Shown: positions 9,325 to 18,366, counted from the first letter of the stretch. The stretch: DNA of 64,000 bases from WTFY01 sp965214675 (GCA_965214675.1 OZ243969.1:1240001-1304000); one strand, 5' to 3'. Notes: generated from the sequence alone by a model not told the origin. Program-made: numbers and translations.

Positions 9325-9417
9325 TAATATATTCTGGCGATTGCCAAGACTCCTGTTTAAATGTTGGGATGAAGTATAAAGAGTGGCGAAGATGGCAAAT
9401 CCTGCTGTGACGATGAT

Positions 9418-10131
9418 TCAGCTTCTGCCATATACAGGTACGGCTGCCCCCGTCACGCCACTGGCCTGCTTTGAGCACAGATGCAAGATTTCACTGGCCA
9501 ATTCCGTTGTCGGCACCCAGTTGCTGAATTCACTTCCTGGCATCGCCGCCCTATTCTGCGGCGTATCAATGGTTCCCGGTAAAATGCAGTTCACATTGAT
9601 GTGGTTGTGTTTGTGCTCTGCCGCAAGACTTTGCGTGAGTGTGATTACAGCGGCCTTGCTTATGCAGTAAGGCGCCATGCGCGCCTTACCCTCCACTGCT
9701 GCACGTGCGGCAACGTTCACTATCTTGCCTGTTTTCCTTTGCAGCATGTGCGGGACGACAGCACGACACATGAGAAATACACTTTTCGCATTCATGTTCA
9801 ACATGAAATCCCAGTCGTGTACTGGTGTTTCATGCACAGGCGGACCCATCCTGAAACCCCCGGCAACATTCGCCAGGATATCGATGCGGTTGAATCTGTT
9901 TCTGATCTGGGTCACTGAATGATTCACCTGGTTGACGTCGGTCAGATCCGTTTCATATAAACCAACATCCTGCGCATGTCTCCAGAATACCTGTTGTGAA
10001 CGATCAAAACAGATATCTACCAGCGCCAGTTTTGCACCTGCACTATGGAACTGTTTTGCTACAGTTCTCCCAAGATTGCCAGCAGCGCCGGTAACTACTG
10101 CAACCTGGCCGTTGAAATCATACACGTTCAA
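9418..10131 (-). CDS. Short-chain dehydrogenase/reductase
   Basis: A classical SDR of 237 residues. It has the cofactor motif TGAAGNLG near residue 15, NVAGG near 90 and the catalytic Y-x3-K as YCISK near 155. Where classical SDRs have a catalytic serine before that motif, this protein reads VNVAARAAVEGKARM, an Ala-rich version seen in some subfamilies, so activity may use a different residue. An aspartate after the second strand (LALVDICFD) favours NAD(H). Substrate unknown. It is upstream of and on the same strand as btuB, but the two functions have no evident link. Confidence 0.85.
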   Translation of the reverse strand: MNVYDFNGQVAVVTGAAGNLGRTVAKQFHSAGAKLALVDICFDRSQQVFWRHAQDVGLYETDLTDVNQVNHSVTQIRNRFNRIDILANVAGGFRMGPPVHETPVHDWDFMLNMNAKSVFLMCRAVVPHMLQRKTGKIVNVAARAAVEGKARMAPYCISKAAVITLTQSLAAEHKHNHINVNCILPGTIDTPQNRAAMPGSEFSNWVPTTELASEILHLCSKQASGVTGAAVPVYGRS

Positions 10132-10257
10132 TCCTACCCGTTGTTTGCATTACAAAATTCTACCTCATTCAGCAGGCATCCATCATTCTTGTGGGTATCC
10201 GTCTGATCACCTTTGTACCGCTGTGGCTTAAGGCAAGGTGCCATACCGATACCCCAT

Positions 10258-10284
10258 AAAAAAAGGGAGCAGGGCGCTCCCTTA
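10258..10284 (-). terminator. Rho-independent terminator of nrdAB
   Basis: On the minus strand a perfect 8-bp stem AAGGGAGC/GCTCCCTT (10263-10270 with 10276-10283) with a 5-base loop is followed by a run of seven U (10258-10264 on the plus strand are A). It lies about 55 bases after the nrdB stop, as expected for the end of the nrdAB transcript. Confidence 0.88.
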
Positions 10285-10336
10285 ATATAACCACCATGGA
10301 TGGTGGCCCCATAACGCCGATGATCGGCTATGACTC

Positions 10337-11530
10337 TTACCAGGTAAGAGCTCCTCCAGTTTGATATTCGGTAACCCGGGTTTCAAAGAAATTCTTTTCT
10401 TTCTTCAGATCCAGTACTTCAGACATCCATGGGAAAGGATTACCTGCGCCAGAGTACTGTTGCGACAACCCAATCTGTGCACAACGCCGATTGGCAATGA
10501 ACTTCAGGTATTCCTCAAACATAGGGGCATTTAACCCAAGAATACCGCGTGGCATGGTGTCGCGGGCATATTGGACCTCAAGTTCCACGCCCTGCTTGAT
10601 GAGCGCGATGATTTCCTGTTGGAAACTTTCCGTCCACAGATACGGATTTTCCATTTTGATCTGGTTGATGACATCAATGCCGAAATTCATGTGCATGGAT
10701 TCGTCACGCAGGATGTACTGAAACTGCTCGGCAACGCCGGTCATCTTGTTGCGGCGGCCCATGGAAAGAATCTGTACAAAACCCACGTAGAAAAAGATGC
10801 CCTCAAACACCACATAAAACGCAATAAGATCTCTCAGCAATCGCTGGTCGTCTTCAGCAGTACCTGTCTTAAAGTCCGGATCACCCAGGCTGTTGGTGTA
10901 GGGCAATGCCCATTCGGCCTTGCGGGCAACTGCTGGCAGCTCTCGGTACATATTGAACACTTCACCCTCATCCAGGCCCAGAGACTCAATGCAATACTGA
11001 TAGGCGTGCGTGTGGACAGCCTCCTCGAACGCCTGACGCAACAAATACTGCCGGCATTCCGGATTGGTGATGTGCTTGTACACAGCCAGCACCAGGTTGT
11101 TCGCAACCAGAGAGTCTGCAGTGGAAAAGAATCCCAGGTTACGTTTGATGATGGTACGTTCATCTTCAGTCAGACCGTCCGGATCCTTCCACAGCGCTAT
11201 ATCGGCTGTCATGTTGATTTCTTGTGGCATCCAGTGATTAGCGCAGCCGTCCAGATATTTTTGCCACGCCCACTCGTACTTGAAGGGAACCAGCTGATTC
11301 AAATCAGCCCGGCAATTGATGATTTTCTTGTCATCAACCTCAATACGGCCAGCCCCTATTTCTATGCTCTCCAGGCCAGTGACACCTTCGTGCCGCTCCT
11401 GGCTTTCGGGCTGTTCTGTAAGGGCCACCACTCGTTTATCCGTGACCCCCTGGTCTACAAAAACAGCAGGTGCGGTCACGCTCGACGTGTTGGCACGCGC
11501 ATCCGCGATCGGGTCTTCCCAGCTTTGCAT
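10337..11530 (-). CDS. nrdB: Class Ia ribonucleotide reductase, beta subunit
   Basis: Provides the tyrosyl radical for deoxyribonucleotide synthesis. The 397-residue protein is of the Pseudomonas/Chlamydia-like group. EEAVHTHAYQY contains the Glu and His iron ligands plus the radical tyrosine in the register E-x2-H-x3-Y. Further ligands lie in the VFEGIFF and ILRDESMHMNFGID segments, and the C-terminus ends EYQTGGALTW. The N-terminal 60 residues are variable. It follows nrdA by 30 bases and ends at a clear terminator. Confidence 0.96.
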   Translation of the reverse strand: MQSWEDPIADARANTSSVTAPAVFVDQGVTDKRVVALTEQPESQERHEGVTGLESIEIGAGRIEVDDKKIINCRADLNQLVPFKYEWAWQKYLDGCANHWMPQEINMTADIALWKDPDGLTEDERTIIKRNLGFFSTADSLVANNLVLAVYKHITNPECRQYLLRQAFEEAVHTHAYQYCIESLGLDEGEVFNMYRELPAVARKAEWALPYTNSLGDPDFKTGTAEDDQRLLRDLIAFYVVFEGIFFYVGFVQILSMGRRNKMTGVAEQFQYILRDESMHMNFGIDVINQIKMENPYLWTESFQQEIIALIKQGVELEVQYARDTMPRGILGLNAPMFEEYLKFIANRRCAQIGLSQQYSGAGNPFPWMSEVLDLKKEKNFFETRVTEYQTGGALTW

Positions 11531-11560
11531 AATGGCTTCTCCCCTATAGTTAAGTACTGC

Positions 11561-14452
11561 CTATTGGCAGGCCTCGCAATCAGGATCCAGAATTGAACAG
11601 GCGTCGGGTGCATTGCCGTTGCCATTATTTTTTACAGCATTCAGTTTGTTTTCCCGGCCTTGGACAGTACTTTTTTCCACATGTGTGGCACCCATGGAAC
11701 GCAGGTAATACGTTGTTTTCAAACCCCGCACCCATGCAAGCTTGTACAGGTTGTCCAGCTTTTGCCCTGATGGCTCAGCCATATAAAGATTGAGTGATTG
11801 TGCCTGGTCAATCCATTTTTGCCGACGCGACGCAGCCTCGACCAACCAGCGCGGATCAATTTCAAATGCAGTCGCATAAATACTTTTCAGTTCGCCAGGT
11901 ATACGGTCAATGGACTGAACACTGCCATCAAAATACTTGAGGTCATTCACCATGACTTCATCCCAAAGACCATTGGCTTTCAAATCTGCAACCAGATAGG
12001 GGTTACTGACCGTGAACTCCCCCGACAAATTCGACTTCACAAACAGGTTCTGATACGTGGGCTCGATACTTTGCGTGACCCCGCAAATGTTGGAAATTGT
12101 GGCAGTCGGCGCAATCGCCATGGTGTTGGAGTTACGCATTCCGACTTTTTGTACGCGCTGGCGCATGCTGTCCCAGTCCATGGTGGCTGAGCGATCCTGT
12201 TTCAGGTAGCCGTTACGCCCTTTGGCCAGAAGCTCTATCGAGTCAATGGGAAGAATGCCCTGATCCCAGAGTGACCCCTTGAATGACGGGTACGTCCCGC
12301 GCTCTTCCGCCAAATCGCTCGAAGCCTTGATGGCATAGTAGCTGACTGCCTCCATCGAACGGTCAGCAAACACGGTGGCAGCATCGCTTTCATAAGCGAT
12401 ACGTTGTTTATACAGGGCGTCCTGGAAGCCCATGACCCCAAGTCCGATGGGTCGATGGCGAAAATTGGACTGGCGCGCCTTGGGCACACTGTAGTAGTTG
12501 TACTCAATCACGTTATCCAGCATGCGTATCGCTGTGGAAATGGTCTGTTCCAGCTTTTCAAGATTCAGGCCATTTTCATCAACATGTGCGGCAAGGTTGA
12601 CAGAACCCAGGTTGCATACGGCAATCTCATCATCGTCGGTATTCAGGGTTATTTCCGTACACAGGTTGGACGAGTGCACTACCCCCACATGCTGCTGGGG
12701 AGAACGCAGATTGCAGGGATCCTTGAATGCCATCCATGGGTGGCCGGTTTCATACAACATGCCTAGCATCTTGCGCCACAGTTCAACTGCGTTTACTTTT
12801 TTGAAATTCTTGATTTCACCACGTTCGGCTTTTTGTTCATATTCCTCGTAACATTTTTCAAACTCGGAACTGCATAAATCATGAAGCTCAGGCACTTCAT
12901 GCGGTGAAAACAGAGTCCACTGCTGCTCTTCGCTGACTCGCTTCATGAACAAATCCGGTATCCAGTTCGCGGTGTTCATGTCATGTGTTCGACGACGGTC
13001 ATCACCCGTGTTCTTGCGCAGTTCCAGAAACTCCTCAATATCCAGATGCCAGGTTTCCAGGTACGCACACATGGCGCCCTTGCGCTTGCCACCCTGATTC
13101 ACGGCAACAGCCGTGTCATTGGCAACTTTAAGAAACGGAACCACACCCTGTGACTTGCCATTCGTGCCTTTGATGTGTGAGCCCATGGCACGTACACGGG
13201 ACCAGTCATTGCCCAGCCCTCCTGCAAATTTGGACAGCATGGCATCGTCTCGAATGGCTTCAAAAATACCGTACAGATCATCCGGTACGGTACTGAGGTA
13301 GCATGAAGACAGCTGTGAGCGCAGGGTGCCCGAGTTGAACAAGGTCGGTGTCGAGCTCATAAAGTCAAAAGACGACAGCAGGTTGTAAAACTCGATGGTG
13401 CGGTCTTCACGGTCCACTTCATTCATTGCCAGGCCCATGGCAACACGCATAAAGAAGACTTGCGGAAGTTCTACGCGGGTCCCGTCGCTCTGAATAAAGT
13501 AGCGGTCGTACAGGGTTTGCATGCCGAGATACGTAAACTGATGATCACGCTCCGGCTTTATGGCCTTGCCAAGCTTTTTCAGGTCATATTCGGAGGCAAG
13601 CTTTGTATCCAGCAGCCCCAACTCGGTAACCTTGCGGATGTAGTGCTCAAAGTAGTCCGCATACTGGAGTGACATTTCCTTGAATGTTGCCTCCGTCGGG
13701 ACCCCATATATGAAACTGAGTACTTCGCGGCGCAAACTGTCCAGCAAAAGGCGCGCTGCGACATAGGTGTAGCTGGGTTCCTGCTCAATCAGGGTCCGTG
13801 CGCTCATCGTCAGGGCAGTGCCCACTTCCGTTTCAGGGATACCGTCATACAGGCTGCGCAGTGCCTCGTCGAAAATTAACTGTGCCTGAACATCCTCAGT
13901 GTCTTCGCATGCTTCTTCAACCATGCGCATGAGGCGTTCAGTATCCAGTGGTTTAGGATTACCGTCTGCATCCGTCACATTCACAGTTTGTGCAGATGAC
14001 GCTTCAGCGTCCCGCACCATATCCTTTTCAGCACGTTGTGCTGCACGCGCCTTGGCACGCTCTTCACGGTACAGCACATAGGCGCGGGCGATCTTATGCT
14101 GGCCATAGCGCATGAGCGCCAGCTCAACCTGATCCTGGATATCTTCTATGTGAAACGTTCCACCCTGAGGGCGGCTGCGTGAAAGCGCATAAAAGACCTT
14201 CTCGGTAATTTTCTCGACCATCTCGTGGATACGAGAAGACGCAGCGGCATGACCGCCTTCAACAGCGAGAAAGGCCTTTGTGACCGCAACCTTGATCTTT
14301 TCACGATCGAAACCGGTGACTTTTCCGTTGCGACGGATTACGCGGTATCGTTCGGGTGAGGTAATGACAACTTTCGGATCACTCGCCTCAACATGACCTT
14401 CAGGCTGGTCGAGCGTTTTTGGACTGATAGCAGTGGCAACTTCTGGCCGCAT
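11561..14452 (-). CDS. nrdA: Class Ia ribonucleotide reductase, alpha subunit
   Basis: Catalytic subunit reducing ribonucleoside diphosphates. The 963-residue protein carries two N-terminal ATP-cone regions (about 35-140, RNGKVTGFDREKIKVAV; and about 155-250, DADGNPKPLDTERL), the ten-stranded barrel with NSGTLRSQLSSCYL and the radical-site PTATISNICGVTQS, and the C-terminal redox cysteines Cys959 and Cys962 (CEACQ). Two ATP cones are usual for the Pseudomonas-like class. An NrdR box lies about 150 bases upstream, so NrdR repression is likely. Confidence 0.96.
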   Translation of the reverse strand: MRPEVATAISPKTLDQPEGHVEASDPKVVITSPERYRVIRRNGKVTGFDREKIKVAVTKAFLAVEGGHAAASSRIHEMVEKITEKVFYALSRSRPQGGTFHIEDIQDQVELALMRYGQHKIARAYVLYREERAKARAAQRAEKDMVRDAEASSAQTVNVTDADGNPKPLDTERLMRMVEEACEDTEDVQAQLIFDEALRSLYDGIPETEVGTALTMSARTLIEQEPSYTYVAARLLLDSLRREVLSFIYGVPTEATFKEMSLQYADYFEHYIRKVTELGLLDTKLASEYDLKKLGKAIKPERDHQFTYLGMQTLYDRYFIQSDGTRVELPQVFFMRVAMGLAMNEVDREDRTIEFYNLLSSFDFMSSTPTLFNSGTLRSQLSSCYLSTVPDDLYGIFEAIRDDAMLSKFAGGLGNDWSRVRAMGSHIKGTNGKSQGVVPFLKVANDTAVAVNQGGKRKGAMCAYLETWHLDIEEFLELRKNTGDDRRRTHDMNTANWIPDLFMKRVSEEQQWTLFSPHEVPELHDLCSSEFEKCYEEYEQKAERGEIKNFKKVNAVELWRKMLGMLYETGHPWMAFKDPCNLRSPQQHVGVVHSSNLCTEITLNTDDDEIAVCNLGSVNLAAHVDENGLNLEKLEQTISTAIRMLDNVIEYNYYSVPKARQSNFRHRPIGLGVMGFQDALYKQRIAYESDAATVFADRSMEAVSYYAIKASSDLAEERGTYPSFKGSLWDQGILPIDSIELLAKGRNGYLKQDRSATMDWDSMRQRVQKVGMRNSNTMAIAPTATISNICGVTQSIEPTYQNLFVKSNLSGEFTVSNPYLVADLKANGLWDEVMVNDLKYFDGSVQSIDRIPGELKSIYATAFEIDPRWLVEAASRRQKWIDQAQSLNLYMAEPSGQKLDNLYKLAWVRGLKTTYYLRSMGATHVEKSTVQGRENKLNAVKNNGNGNAPDACSILDPDCEACQ

Positions 14453-14567
14453 CCGATCCCTTGATCCTCTGATAAAATTTACTAAATTATTGTTTTATAA
14501 AGCCCTGACATCCCTGTACACGCCCTCTTCGGAGCTTTTGCGTACCAGCAGTAATGGCAGACTGTCA

Positions 14568-14582
14568 TAGTGCTTAGCACTA
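14568..14582. repeat. Perfect 15-bp palindrome in the nrdA upstream region
   Basis: TAGTGCT-T-AGCACTA is a perfect inverted repeat with a single central base. Its centre is about 32 bases (three helical turns) from the centre of the NrdR box, which is the spacing usual between paired NrdR boxes, but the arms have the opposite order (GTG before CAC), so I do not call it a second NrdR box. It may be an operator for another regulator. Confidence 0.4.
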
Positions 14583-14599
14583 CGCACAAAACATAATAT

Positions 14600-14615
14600 A
14601 CACAATATGTTGTGT
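14600..14615 (-). promoter_or_regulatory. NrdR box upstream of nrdA
   Basis: ACACAATATGTTGTGT matches the NrdR consensus acaCwAtATaTwGtgt at 15 of 16 positions. It lies between nrdA and the divergent S24 gene, about 150 bases from the nrdA start. NrdR is the ATP/dATP-sensing repressor of ribonucleotide reductase genes. nrdR itself is not in this window. Confidence 0.72.
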
Positions 14616-14705
14616 AGATACTAGGGTACACCACAACAGCTTGTTGAAATCATACTGGCTTGAAATCTTTGGATTTTTTTCAAATACCCATAGGAAATCC
14701 AGAAC

Positions 14706-14730
14706 TTATCAACAATAAAAAAGTTGATAA
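14706..14730. promoter_or_regulatory. Inverted repeat of DnaA-box-like arms between nrdA and the S24 gene
   Basis: TTATCAAC at 14706-14713 and GTTGATAA at 14723-14730 form a perfect 8-bp inverted repeat with a 9-base A-rich loop, followed on the plus strand by a T6 run. The left arm extends to TTATCAACA, one mismatch from a consensus DnaA box (TTATnCACA). DnaA control of nrdAB is known in E. coli. A second reading is a weak terminator or an operator for the S24 gene. Confidence 0.45.
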
Positions 14731-14796
14731 AATTTTTTAATGAGGCACCATGAATCCGGACAATATGCCAGCCCCTGTTCGCTGTACAATAAAGGT

Positions 14797-15150
14797 ATGA
14801 GCCGCCCGGAAGACATTCCCCTGCAGGCTGATCTTGCCGATCACGGTGGATGCGCCAACTCGGAGCCGTTTGCCTTGCGTGTCCTGGGTGACAGCATGGA
14901 ACCCGAATTTCGGGATGGAAACATCATCATCATAGACTCAGCGGCAGCGGTAGAAAGTGGCTGCTACGTACTGGCTCAAGTCGATGGAGAGTATATCTTT
15001 CGCCAGCTGATTATCGAAGATGGCCGGCATGTACTCCGGGCTCTGAATGAAGGGTACGACGAAATCGAGGTTTCGGGAATCGAGGCGATCCGCGGTGTCA
15101 TTGTCCAGCGCTCGGGGGTGCGCCGCAAAGACCACAAGCACTATGGTTGA
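14797..15150 (+). CDS. Minimal S24 (LexA-like) domain protein without DNA-binding domain
   Basis: A 117-residue protein that is essentially the LexA/UmuD-type S24 fold. FALRVLGDSMEPEF holds the nucleophile serine (Ser33 in the SM motif), and EYIFRQL aligns with the LexA segment that supplies the general-base lysine, here apparently Arg69. There is no helix-turn-helix, and no cleavage-site region is obvious. An upstream in-frame ATG at 14740 would add 19 unconserved-looking residues and has no ribosome-binding site. Position between nrdAB and the dsr cluster gives no firm clue to function. Possibilities are a UmuD-like binding domain or a pseudo-peptidase sensor. Confidence 0.7.
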   Translation: MSRPEDIPLQADLADHGGCANSEPFALRVLGDSMEPEFRDGNIIIIDSAAAVESGCYVLAQVDGEYIFRQLIIEDGRHVLRALNEGYDEIEVSGIEAIRGVIVQRSGVRRKDHKHYG

Positions 15151-15189
15151 GCGCCGCTTCCCTGGAATTGGGACCCGGTATCTTTCAGT

Positions 15190-15660
15190 TCACACGTTCT
15201 CTGGCTGTCGTTGTTCGGAATCAACCCGGGGGCTTAAGAAGGTCTCTGCACGATCCTGATCCACGCTCTTGTTGTCCTGATTGACCAGGGGTTGCTCATA
15301 ATCGTTCCAGCCCTTCAGGCCCGTTTTCATTGAAATGACGTTCTCATAGCCCATCAGCTGCAGGGTATGGGCTGCCAGTACGCTGTGATTACCGGACCGG
15401 CACACCGCGACGACTTCCCTTGATCGCGCCTCAACAAGTTCAGGCAGGGTCTCGCTATAGCCATAATCACACGCAGCCTCCAGAATCCCCCTGGGAACAT
15501 TGACGGAGCCAGCGATATGCATTGCTGCAAACTCTTCAGGTTCACGTATATCCAATATCAATGGTTTATGGGGGCCGGAAAGTTTCTGCTCCAGGTCCCA
15601 GGGCATGATTTGCTGAGTCAGCCTTTCATGCTCGGCAACAAGTTGTTTGAACGTTTTCAC
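15190..15660 (-). CDS. Single-domain rhodanese
   Basis: Sulfurtransferase of 156 residues with one rhodanese domain. LILDIREPEEFAAMHIAGSVNVPRG is the typical N-terminal half (about 33-57), and the active loop is CRSGNHSV with the persulfide-forming cysteine near residue 87. A polar C-terminal tail of about 25 residues follows. It is last in the minus-strand run after the dsr operon, 50 bases beyond the response regulator, which suggests a role in cytoplasmic sulfane-sulfur transfer feeding TusA/DsrE-type carriers. No signal peptide. Confidence 0.88.
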   Translation of the reverse strand: MKTFKQLVAEHERLTQQIMPWDLEQKLSGPHKPLILDIREPEEFAAMHIAGSVNVPRGILEAACDYGYSETLPELVEARSREVVAVCRSGNHSVLAAHTLQLMGYENVISMKTGLKGWNDYEQPLVNQDNKSVDQDRAETFLSPRVDSEQRQPENV

Positions 15661-15710
15661 AGGGGTCAGCTTCCAGCAGATCTGGCACTGTCATTGAGAG
15701 TTCGGGGAGT

Positions 15711-16388
15711 CTATCCGTCTGTGTAGGTTGGTTTGGCTCGCAGCCCCTGCTCGACGGCAATCACGGCCGCCTCCACACGCGAATGTATATTGAGCTTTCT
15801 TAAGATCGCTTTGACATGCAACTTGACCGTGCCATCGGAGATTCCCAGATTCCTGGCGATGACCTTGTTGCTCTGACCTTCTGCAAGCAGGCTCAGGATT
15901 TCTCGTTCCCGTGGAGTCAGGCTGTCCAGCGGACTCACCTCGGATTCAAGCGGATCTTCCCCTTTTACTACCTTTGCCAGGATCTGCGCCAAATTGGGCG
16001 CAACAACAGTTTCACCCCGGATAATTTCGCGAAGCGCAGCCACGACACTGTCCGGTTCCATATCTTTAAGCAAATAGCCCTTGGCCCCGTTGCGCAAGGC
16101 TTCCACCAAATCACGCTCATCACCACTGGTCGTCAGCATGACCACAGGGGCCTCAAATTTCAGGTGCTGGAACTGCTTCAGCACCTCCAGGCCGGACATT
16201 CCCGGCATCCGCATATCCAGTAATACGATATCGGGCTGCAACTCCTGAGCCAGTCGAATCCCCTCGTGTCCATCACCGACCGAAGCGACCACCTCAATTC
16301 CATGTCGGCTCAACAGGCTCTGCAATCCTTCACGAAATAAAGTGTGATCATCAATAACAATAATGCGTAGCTTCATATAGGAAACCAT
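15711..16388 (-). CDS. NarL/FixJ-family response regulator
   Basis: The 225-residue protein has a receiver domain (phospho-acceptor Asp58 in DIVLLDMRMPG; DDHTLFREGL acidic pocket; TTSGD threonine; lysine in GAKGYLLKDM) and a C-terminal LuxR-type HTH (LTPREREILSLLAEGQSNKVIARNLG). A second ATG four codons in (MKLRIIV) is an alternative start. It follows the kinase gene by only ten bases, so the two form a pair. Position directly after the dsr operon makes control of dsr or neighbouring genes plausible but unproven. Confidence 0.93.
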   Translation of the reverse strand: MVSYMKLRIIVIDDHTLFREGLQSLLSRHGIEVVASVGDGHEGIRLAQELQPDIVLLDMRMPGMSGLEVLKQFQHLKFEAPVVMLTTSGDERDLVEALRNGAKGYLLKDMEPDSVVAALREIIRGETVVAPNLAQILAKVVKGEDPLESEVSPLDSLTPREREILSLLAEGQSNKVIARNLGISDGTVKLHVKAILRKLNIHSRVEAAVIAVEQGLRAKPTYTDG

Positions 16389-16398
16389 GATTCAGGGC

Positions 16399-17769
16399 TC
16401 ACACCATTTCATGCTGGGTATTATCTTGCGTGCTACCCGGCAAGTAGTTAAATTCAAAGCGGACCTGTACTCCTTCGCCAGGCTCTCCATCCACGGTTAG
16501 TGTACCACCAATCCGGTTGGCACGATCCTGCATGACACTGATGCCAACATGCTCTCCAGCAGCGTTTTGTTTCTGCAGGTCGGTCATTCCCATACCATCG
16601 TCTTCTATCAAAACCGTGTAGCGGCCTCCTCCGTCACCTCGCATGAGCACGCGCACCGTACCCGCCTCACTGTGCTTGCGCACGTTGGTGAGGGCTTCCT
16701 GGATCACTCGCAATACCTGCAACTCGATCTGCGGCGGCAACATGGTATCCGGCCACTCTTTTTGCAGATAGACCTGTATATCATCACTGTCTTGCTTGAA
16801 TCGTTCGATGACCTGCTCGACGGACACGGTAAGGCTGCGTTCACCAATGGGAAGACGAAAATGTGCAATGAGCGCACGCAGCTCCGTATGCGCCTCGTCA
16901 ATGGTGGATTCAATGCGTTCCAGCTCTTGCCAGGTAGCCGCTTCATCGCCCTGGTGTATCGTTTCATCCAGTACCCGAACCTGGTACCGGATGCTTGCCA
17001 GTGTTTGTGCCAGGGAGTCGTGCAGCTCATTGGCGATGCTGGTGCGCTCCCGCATGATGGACAGGGCTTTGGCCTCGTCGTCCAGACGCGCTTTTTCTAC
17101 AGCGATACCAAGATGTCTGCCCATACTGGTAAACAACTCCTTGCATTCACTGTCTTTCTTGAATTTATCCTCTTCAATATACAAGTTGTACACCCCCAGG
17201 ATTTTTCCGCGGTACTGCAATGGAACAATCAGCACTGAAAGCATTTCGCCATTGAAAATTTCCTGGCTTGTCTGGTCAGGACAGGGCACCACCCGGATGG
17301 GGACGGTTCGCTGCTCACTTGAATCCGGTACGTCTTCGGGCAGGAACGGGAGCTCATTCTTTGGGACAGCTTCCATGCCCACTTCTGCGATCAGGTCATA
17401 GGCATCTTTCTTGGTTTCAAGAAATACTGCGGCGCCTCGCGCATCTACCAGTTCCTTCATGGTGTGGAGAAAATGAGTAAGCAACTCCTGCACGTTTCGT
17501 GACATGTTGATGCTGGTAACCACGTCATACAGTGTTTCCTGCGATTTGTTTTTACGTGCAATATGCTCCGTATGCCGCTGCAACTGTATCTCTGCATCCC
17601 GCGACAGTGACTCCAGCATTTCAGCTACAAAGTTGATGTCCTGGCCCAGGTCAGACAATTCCGACTCAGGGGACACAGGGATGCGGGCTGCAAGTTCCCC
17701 TGCCCGAATTTTTTGTGTCCACATCTGCAACGTGGACAAGAACTTTGTCAGTTTGACATCTGAATTCAT
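16399..17769 (-). CDS. Soluble NarX-like sensor histidine kinase
   Basis: A 456-residue histidine kinase with no transmembrane segment. A HAMP-like region (about 15-55, IRAGELAARIPV...ESELSDLGQDIN) is followed by a coiled coil, a GAF-type domain (about 90-215), the HisKA_3 motif ANELHDSLAQTL with phospho-acceptor His250, and the HATPase domain (N-box VIQEALTNVRKHSEAG, G-box EDDGMGM). In E. coli NarX the HAMP is preceded by two membrane helices and a periplasmic sensor; both are missing here. It therefore probably senses a cytoplasmic signal through the GAF domain, which contains one cysteine pair-free CPDQ segment. It is paired with the downstream NarL-type regulator. Confidence 0.9.
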   Translation of the reverse strand: MNSDVKLTKFLSTLQMWTQKIRAGELAARIPVSPESELSDLGQDINFVAEMLESLSRDAEIQLQRHTEHIARKNKSQETLYDVVTSINMSRNVQELLTHFLHTMKELVDARGAAVFLETKKDAYDLIAEVGMEAVPKNELPFLPEDVPDSSEQRTVPIRVVPCPDQTSQEIFNGEMLSVLIVPLQYRGKILGVYNLYIEEDKFKKDSECKELFTSMGRHLGIAVEKARLDDEAKALSIMRERTSIANELHDSLAQTLASIRYQVRVLDETIHQGDEAATWQELERIESTIDEAHTELRALIAHFRLPIGERSLTVSVEQVIERFKQDSDDIQVYLQKEWPDTMLPPQIELQVLRVIQEALTNVRKHSEAGTVRVLMRGDGGGRYTVLIEDDGMGMTDLQKQNAAGEHVGISVMQDRANRIGGTLTVDGEPGEGVQVRFEFNYLPGSTQDNTQHEMV

Positions 17770-17939
17770 TTTCGACTCACAATTCCAGCAACGGAGCCTG
17801 TGACGTGGACTGATATGAATGATCGCTGGCTACTACTGTACAGCATCGGAATTTTATACTGAATAAAAGCAGACGTTCGGTCAATGCCGAACCACATTCA
17901 TTCTCCTGGAGGTATTCAGGTCCTGGGAAGGGCCGTACG

Positions 17940-17967
17940 GAAGAATTTGCCTGCCGGGGCGGGCAAA
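17940..17967 (-). terminator. Possible terminator after dsrR
   Basis: About 20 bases beyond the dsrR stop the minus strand folds as TTTGCC/GGCAAA with an inner GC-rich pairing (GCC/GGC) and is followed by TTCTT. The U tract is poor, so termination may be partial, allowing some readthrough into the kinase gene 200 bases further on. Confidence 0.45.
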
Positions 17968-17987
17968 GCGCAATGACGGGTTGGTTG

Positions 17988-18314
17988 CTATTCTTCTGTG
18001 GGAGGAGAATAGTTTGGGTCATTCGGATTCAGGAATACGAAGTGAAACTGTTTGGGTTCCAATTCCACGAAGTCGATGGTCGTGCCATCCAGCAAATCAA
18101 AACTGGATTCGGCTACCACAAGCTCAACACCATTGGACTCGAAATTATGATCCTTTTCACTGCCACTTCCCACATCGTCAAACCCCAACCCGTAATGGAT
18201 GGAATCATCCGCACCGCGGGTGGCTGCAACACGCAAAGGGGTGTTGTCCATCTTCGCTTCCAGGGCAGATTTCTTAACCTGATCCGAGGCTGATTTTGTC
18301 AGTTTTATGGACAT
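17988..18314 (-). CDS. dsrR: DsrR, A-type scaffold-like protein without cysteines
   Basis: A 108-residue HesB/IscA-fold protein required for full expression of Dsr proteins in Allochromatium. The fold is recognisable (TKSASDQVKKSA, LRVAATRGADDSIHYGLGFDD, VVAESSFDLLDGTTIDFVE). The three cysteines that bind clusters in IscA are absent, and the protein contains no cysteine at all, which is the defining property of DsrR. It follows dsrN by 52 bases and closes the dsr operon before a weak terminator. Confidence 0.92.
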   Translation of the reverse strand: MSIKLTKSASDQVKKSALEAKMDNTPLRVAATRGADDSIHYGLGFDDVGSGSEKDHNFESNGVELVVAESSFDLLDGTTIDFVELEPKQFHFVFLNPNDPNYSPPTEE

Positions 18315-18366
18315 GGTGTTGTGCCAGGGAATTGCAGTACTTGATTAAAGAGATCGGGATTGCAGA

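Noticed and set aside
9325..9417. Cobalamin riboswitch before btuB
   Set aside because: The gap is only 93 bases and contains no B12-box-like or conserved core sequence that I could recognise.
10571..11596. 341-codon plus-strand open frame over nrdB
   Set aside because: Antisense shadow of nrdB; translation shows no domain.
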